Source of the DNA: Nitrososphaerales archaeon TH526
GTDB taxonomy: Archaea > Thermoproteota > Nitrososphaeria > Nitrososphaerales > Nitrososphaeraceae
Reading direction: 5' to 3'
Assembly (NCBI GenBank): GCA_014523665.1
Contig: JAATVR010000832.1
Location: 1 to 9,130, forward strand
DNA: 9,130 nucleotides
Below are positions 6,342-9,130 of this stretch, in pieces (position 1 is the stretch's first letter; every line of letters starts with the position of its first letter). The position numbers and the translations under genes are program-made. The notes below the pieces were generated by a model that did not search any database, was not told the origin of the DNA, and worked only from the letters and a program-made list of their open reading frames with translations.

Positions 6342-7956
6342 ACAAATTGAGCATGGAGATGTCATACATGTTCAACAGTTAGTGGGCAAGTGCAGTGGAT
6401 TGACTGTACGAGAAGTTCATCCACACTGCGTAGCTCCTCCGTTTACATATGATCCTTCGGCACTGGATCTTTTCCCGGTAGGACATCTAGAATATGCGAA
6501 TGGTGACGTTAAAGGGAGTGTCTATTATCCAGCAAACGATGACGGCGAAGGTCAATTATTCAATAATAGGCTAGCTTCTTTAGGTCGAGTCCCAATTGTT
6601 TTTATGGCACATGGCAATCATAGCACTCATTACAATCCAGAGGACCGGCTTGAAGAATGGTGTGACGTGGAACCTCCTCCAGCTGGTTGGCTACCAATTC
6701 CTAGTTACCAAGGATATGATTATTTCCAGCAACACCTAGCGCAGATGGGTATAGTTGCCGTATCTGTTGACTGTAATGCCCTCAATTGCTCTGCTGGCGG
6801 GGCCCTTAACATAGAGCAACGTGCCGATCTTGTTATAAGTTCTATCATGCACTTTCAATCACTTGACGCCGACAGTAGTTCCATTTTTTTTCAACACATT
6901 GATTTTCATTCTTTTGGTCTAATGGGTCACTCACGCGGGGGCGAAGCAGTAGTTTTAGTCCCAGAAGTTATTAATTTACCTGGAATTAATATCAAAGCTG
7001 TAATTTCACTCGCTCCAACCGATAATGGAGCTTCAACAGGACAACCGAAAGGCTATGCATTTATGACAATTCTTCCTGCAGGTGATGGCGATGTAAGGAG
7101 GAATTATGGAGCAAAGTTTTACGATAAAGCATTGCCTGAACTTATTAAAAGCCAACTATATGTGCATTTTGCTAATCATAATTTTTTTAACCGGCAATGG
7201 CCGCTAGATGATGGAGTGGGGCCACCTGTAATGTCTAGACATGATCATGAACGAATTCTTTCTGTGTACGGCTGCTCTATTTTCAGAGCCTCATTGCTTG
7301 GTCATAGCAATCAAGCTATGTTTCTTTCCGGTCATCTGCTTCCCGTAAATGTTGCATCTGGGAATACTCATTTGTCTTTTCAACATAAGAATTCCTTTAC
7401 AGTAGACAATCATGAAGATAACAATGGTATTGGACTTAATTCTCTTAACCTTCCTACCACACAATCTGGAGCATTACACGCAAAGGAGTATGCTTTTAAA
7501 GAGGGCGCTGGCTCATCAGCATTTAATTCCTCTTTTTACGGTAATAGCATAGGCATGGTAATAGAGGATAAGAAAATAAATGGCGTATTTCGATCGCAAC
7601 TTCCAAAACAGACCAGTATAGCTAAAAAGGAGATATGGATACGTGCAGCTGAGGTTTATGATACAGTGAGTGTACCAGCTGGTCATACGGGCTTTCAACT
7701 AGGTATAGAGGATGGAAGAGGTACAGTAGTATGGATTGATTCAGATGATGTTGGCGGGCTCCCTAGACCTTATGATAGAGGGGATTCTTTTACAAAAACG
7801 ATGTTAAAAACATTAAGATTTCCAGGTAGATGTTTTACTTGTATAAACCCAGCACCAGATATAGATAACCCAGCTGCGATTCTTATACGCACTAATCGTG
7901 GTGACGAACGTGCTCTTGCACTTGATGATTTACAGATTCAAGGGAGCATAATTTGA
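6304..7956 (+). CDS. Alpha/beta hydrolase with C-terminal beta-sandwich (catalytic part of split gene)
   Basis: 550 aa if begun at ATG 6304, but true homology to the preceding repeat starts near residue 11, so that ATG is probably not the real start. Residues 97-320 are a serine hydrolase: VPIVFMAHGNH (oxyanion strand, 97-105), nucleophile Ser210 in GHSRGG (208-213), probable acid Asp261 or Asp263 in LPAGDGDV, and probable catalytic His292 in FANHNFFNRQW. These blocks match bacterial secreted esterase/lipase-like enzymes related to PAF-acetylhydrolase and chlorophyllase. Residues 440-550 (EIWIRAAEVYD, FQLGIEDGRG, WIDSDDVGGLPRPYD, LALDDLQIQ) form a beta-sandwich that accompanies this hydrolase family. 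It would cleave an ester or similar bond; the substrate is unknown. The gene lies 18 nt upstream of the 129-aa gene. Confidence 0.78.
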   Translation: MVKEQDQIVLLDKQIEHGDVIHVQQLVGKCSGLTVREVHPHCVAPPFTYDPSALDLFPVGHLEYANGDVKGSVYYPANDDGEGQLFNNRLASLGRVPIVFMAHGNHSTHYNPEDRLEEWCDVEPPPAGWLPIPSYQGYDYFQQHLAQMGIVAVSVDCNALNCSAGGALNIEQRADLVISSIMHFQSLDADSSSIFFQHIDFHSFGLMGHSRGGEAVVLVPEVINLPGINIKAVISLAPTDNGASTGQPKGYAFMTILPAGDGDVRRNYGAKFYDKALPELIKSQLYVHFANHNFFNRQWPLDDGVGPPVMSRHDHERILSVYGCSIFRASLLGHSNQAMFLSGHLLPVNVASGNTHLSFQHKNSFTVDNHEDNNGIGLNSLNLPTTQSGALHAKEYAFKEGAGSSAFNSSFYGNSIGMVIEDKKINGVFRSQLPKQTSIAKKEIWIRAAEVYDTVSVPAGHTGFQLGIEDGRGTVVWIDSDDVGGLPRPYDRGDSFTKTMLKTLRFPGRCFTCINPAPDIDNPAAILIRTNRGDERALALDDLQIQGSII

Positions 7957-7959
7957 AAT

Positions 7960-7964
7960 GGAGG
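7960..7964 (+). promoter_or_regulatory. Ribosome binding site of the 129-aa gene
   Basis: GGAGG lies 10 nt before ATG at 7975, inside the short gap after the hydrolase stop (7954-7956). It fits translation of the 129-aa protein from a transcript shared with the hydrolase. Confidence 0.55.
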
Positions 7965-7974
7965 CGAATTTAAA

Positions 7975-8364
7975 ATGAGCACAGACAAATCAACCAAAGA
8001 ACCGGCTGCTCCCCGCCCAGACTGGAGACTACCGGAAGTGATTGATATAAAGATCAGGCTCATTCCGTATCAAGCACCCAGGCTGCGCCACTTCAAATCA
8101 AGGTTTGCAAAATATAGCAGGGCCATCGAATTCTTGGTCAAGACTGACGGATCTATTCCACCACGTGCCCAGTCGCCAGCCCTCTTTGTAGATAATGTAA
8201 AAATTGTTGAAGGAGAGACTGTTGATAGAAATACGAAACGTTTCCTATCTTTTGAATTCGATCTGTTGCGAGAGGGTGCTCCAATCTCGTTTGGTTGGGA
8301 GGACGACCCGAAGGAATTACGAAAGAGGACAACATTCCTATTCCATCAACCAACTGCTGATTAA
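7975..8364 (+). CDS. Hypothetical protein (129 aa) in operon with hydrolase
   Basis: Intact ORF with a clear GGAGG ribosome binding site. I do not recognise the family. The N-terminal 15 residues are polar (STDKSTKEPAAPRPD); the rest appears beta-rich and soluble, with several short strands (VIDIKIRLIPY, AIEFLVKTDG, LFVDNVKIVEGE, FLSFEFDLL, ISFGWEDD, TTFLFHQP). There is no cysteine, signal peptide or membrane segment. Position, spacing (18 nt) and strand make it almost certainly cotranscribed with the hydrolase, so it may be a partner or structural component of that enzyme. A T7 run about 15 nt after the stop would end the transcript. Confidence 0.72.
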   Translation: MSTDKSTKEPAAPRPDWRLPEVIDIKIRLIPYQAPRLRHFKSRFAKYSRAIEFLVKTDGSIPPRAQSPALFVDNVKIVEGETVDRNTKRFLSFEFDLLREGAPISFGWEDDPKELRKRTTFLFHQPTAD

Positions 8365-8378
8365 TATCCAATGTACAC

Positions 8379-8385
8379 TTTTTTT
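8379..8385 (+). terminator. Oligo-T termination signal after the hydrolase operon
   Basis: TTTTTTT 15 nt downstream of the stop of the 129-aa gene and just before the end of the converging OsmC-family gene. Archaeal RNA polymerase terminates at T-rich stretches without needing a hairpin. Position between converging genes supports this reading. Confidence 0.55.
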
Positions 8386-8396
8386 CGGCTTTACCT

Positions 8397-8792
8397 TTAA
8401 CTGTGCGAAATGAATATTATTAATTTGAATGAATTAGCTACAGTCCACGATCCTAACCTGAACTGACCCTTTGAACTTTCAACTTCAATTTGGAACTCAA
8501 TTCCTTCAGTTATCGGTTCATCAGTTACGCCAAATGTTTTTGCAAAGTTGATGTCACATTGTGTGTCTACATTTAATTTGGAAAATCTTATTCCTTTAGA
8601 TGAGGCTACAGTAACAAATGTGGCAATAAAACAAGATGTAATTCCTGCAATACAATATGCCATAGGCCCAAGTCTATCTCCGTTACCTCCAAGAAATGAA
8701 GGAGAATCAATTTCAACTACTTGTTTTCCTTTCTCGTATTGCAATTCAGTTCTGAATTGATATCCCTTTTGTTGGGTCAAGATTCCATTCAC
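8397..8792 (-). CDS. OsmC-family protein, atypical C-terminus
   Basis: 131 aa from a GTG at 8792; the matching sequence seems to extend a few codons further upstream (LNYTVNGILTQQ), but no ATG is available there. OsmC/Ohr proteins reduce organic hydroperoxides or serve as related thiol proteins. Seen here are LGPMAYCIAGITSCFIATF (residues 41-59) with the conserved Cys54 at the start of the central helix, then GIRFSKLNVDTQCDINFAKTFG and ITEGIEFQIEVESS. After residue 110 the family normally continues with a helix and a second cysteine in a CP motif, but here it ends with FRLGSWTVANSFKLIIFISHS and lacks that cysteine. An alternative frame at 8420-8465 does not restore it. So the tail is truncated or replaced, and peroxidase function is doubtful. 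It converges on the hydrolase operon. Confidence 0.68.
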   Translation of the reverse strand: MNGILTQQKGYQFRTELQYEKGKQVVEIDSPSFLGGNGDRLGPMAYCIAGITSCFIATFVTVASSKGIRFSKLNVDTQCDINFAKTFGVTDEPITEGIEFQIEVESSKGQFRLGSWTVANSFKLIIFISHS

Positions 8793-8803
8793 CGTATAAT
8801 TTA
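8793..8803 (+). promoter_or_regulatory. TATA-like box in divergent OsmC/ArsC-fragment gap
   Basis: CGTATAATTTA is centred about 30 nt before the ATG at 8829, with an AGGTGA ribosome-binding-like motif (8817-8822) between. It could drive the short downstream ORF, but the same AT-rich patch also overlaps what may be the decayed 5' part of the ArsC gene, so the resemblance may be accidental. Confidence 0.25.
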
Positions 8804-8819
8804 ACAGGTTTTCGTAAGG

Positions 8820-8984
8820 TGAAGTCAGATGGCAGAAGGATTCTTCAAGAAATATGCTCCAGAAGAATTCGTACCATCTAGTGCAGGGACAAAACCAATC
8901 TCTGAAATAAATCCGCTTGCGATACAGGTAATGAATGAGATTGGGATTACAGGCAATTATTTTAAAAGCTATTATAGAGATTGA
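8820..8984 (+). pseudogene. arsC: ArsC-type arsenate reductase / LMW phosphatase fragment
   Basis: ATG at 8829 opens a 51-codon ORF ending in TGA at 8982-8984. Its first 40 residues contain MAEGFFKKYAPEEF, SSAGTKP and NPLAIQVMNEIGI, which match the segment just after the catalytic loop of thioredoxin-coupled ArsC proteins of the low-molecular-weight tyrosine phosphatase fold; these reduce arsenate to arsenite. SQ directly before the Met (8823-8828) also fits the family's RSQMAEGF. The essential P-loop (CX5R) is missing upstream because TGA at 8820-8822 interrupts the frame, and after NEIGI the sequence diverges (TGNYFKSYYRD) and stops, where about 80 more residues would be expected. It is therefore a non-catalytic remnant; a functional micro-protein is possible but unlikely. 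Confidence 0.68.
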
Positions 8985-8999
8985 GATTTATGGTATGAC

Positions 9000-9130
9000 A
9001 TGGCTAGAACTTCTTCAAAGAAACGTTCATCAAAAAAAACTTCATCTACCAAATATGATGTTATTATAAAGGCCAAGGCGACCAGTACCAGAATTGTTGA
9101 TATTAGCAATGTAATCGTAAGGTTTGAGAG
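9000..9130 (+). CDS. Basic protein, N-terminal part (runs off window)
   Basis: ATG at 9000 opens a frame that remains open to the right edge (43 codons visible). The first 18 residues are rich in Lys, Arg and Ser (MARTSSKKRSSKKTSSTK), typical of a flexible nucleic-acid-binding tail, then YDVIIKAKATSTRIVDISNV begins a beta-rich segment. The family is not recognised from this much. The start is not backed by a clear ribosome binding site; the alternative ATG at 8995 leads to a short ORF in another frame that looks less protein-like. Confidence 0.5.
   Translation, partial: MARTSSKKRSSKKTSSTKYDVIIKAKATSTRIVDISNVIVRFE

Noticed and set aside
8153..8760. Other-frame ORFs of about 70 aa over the 129-aa and OsmC genes
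   Set aside because: Antisense or alternative-frame shadows without ribosome binding sites or recognisable motifs.

Overview
The window is AT-rich and looks archaeal, most likely an ammonia-oxidising Nitrososphaerales lineage (Nitrososphaera/Nitrosocosmicus type). The evidence is TATA-like boxes about 27-30 nt upstream of several likely leaderless starts, and proteins resembling thaumarchaeal surface/exported families. This assignment is inferred from recognised protein patterns, not from a marker gene.

Layout. 1-453 (-) is the N-terminal third of a CPA2/Kef-type cation:proton antiporter running off the left edge. 660-965 (-) is a small winged-helix-like protein. 1015-2169 (-) is a surface-type beta-sandwich protein whose reading frame is broken and whose 5' end is missing. 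2180-2244 holds a 15-bp perfect inverted repeat merging into a 20-bp tandem repeat. 2298-3051 (+) is a decayed secreted protein with no start codon, a frameshift in a T5 run and an in-frame TAG. 3052-3454 has no intact gene but contains a short Ig/PKD-like remnant on the minus strand, a hairpin and a candidate promoter.

3455-8364 (+) is the metabolic core: a vanadium-dependent haloperoxidase-like enzyme (552 aa); after a spacer with 12-bp tandem repeats, a large multidomain alpha/beta hydrolase split in two by a one-base frameshift at a T4 run (5340-6341 and 6304-7956); and an unrecognised 129-aa protein 18 nt downstream. None of the three has an evident signal peptide. They may form one oxidation/hydrolysis module, but no substrate can be read from the sequence.

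8397-8792 (-) is an OsmC-family protein with an unusual C-terminus. 8829-8984 (+) is a fragment of an ArsC/low-molecular-weight phosphatase-type arsenate reductase lacking its catalytic P-loop. 9000-9130 (+) is the start of a basic protein that runs off the right edge.

The most striking general property is the density of broken genes: at least four loci are frameshifted, truncated or stop-containing, surrounding one apparently intact haloperoxidase. This suggests an accessory, decaying region, although homopolymer errors in the assembly could explain two of the frameshifts.
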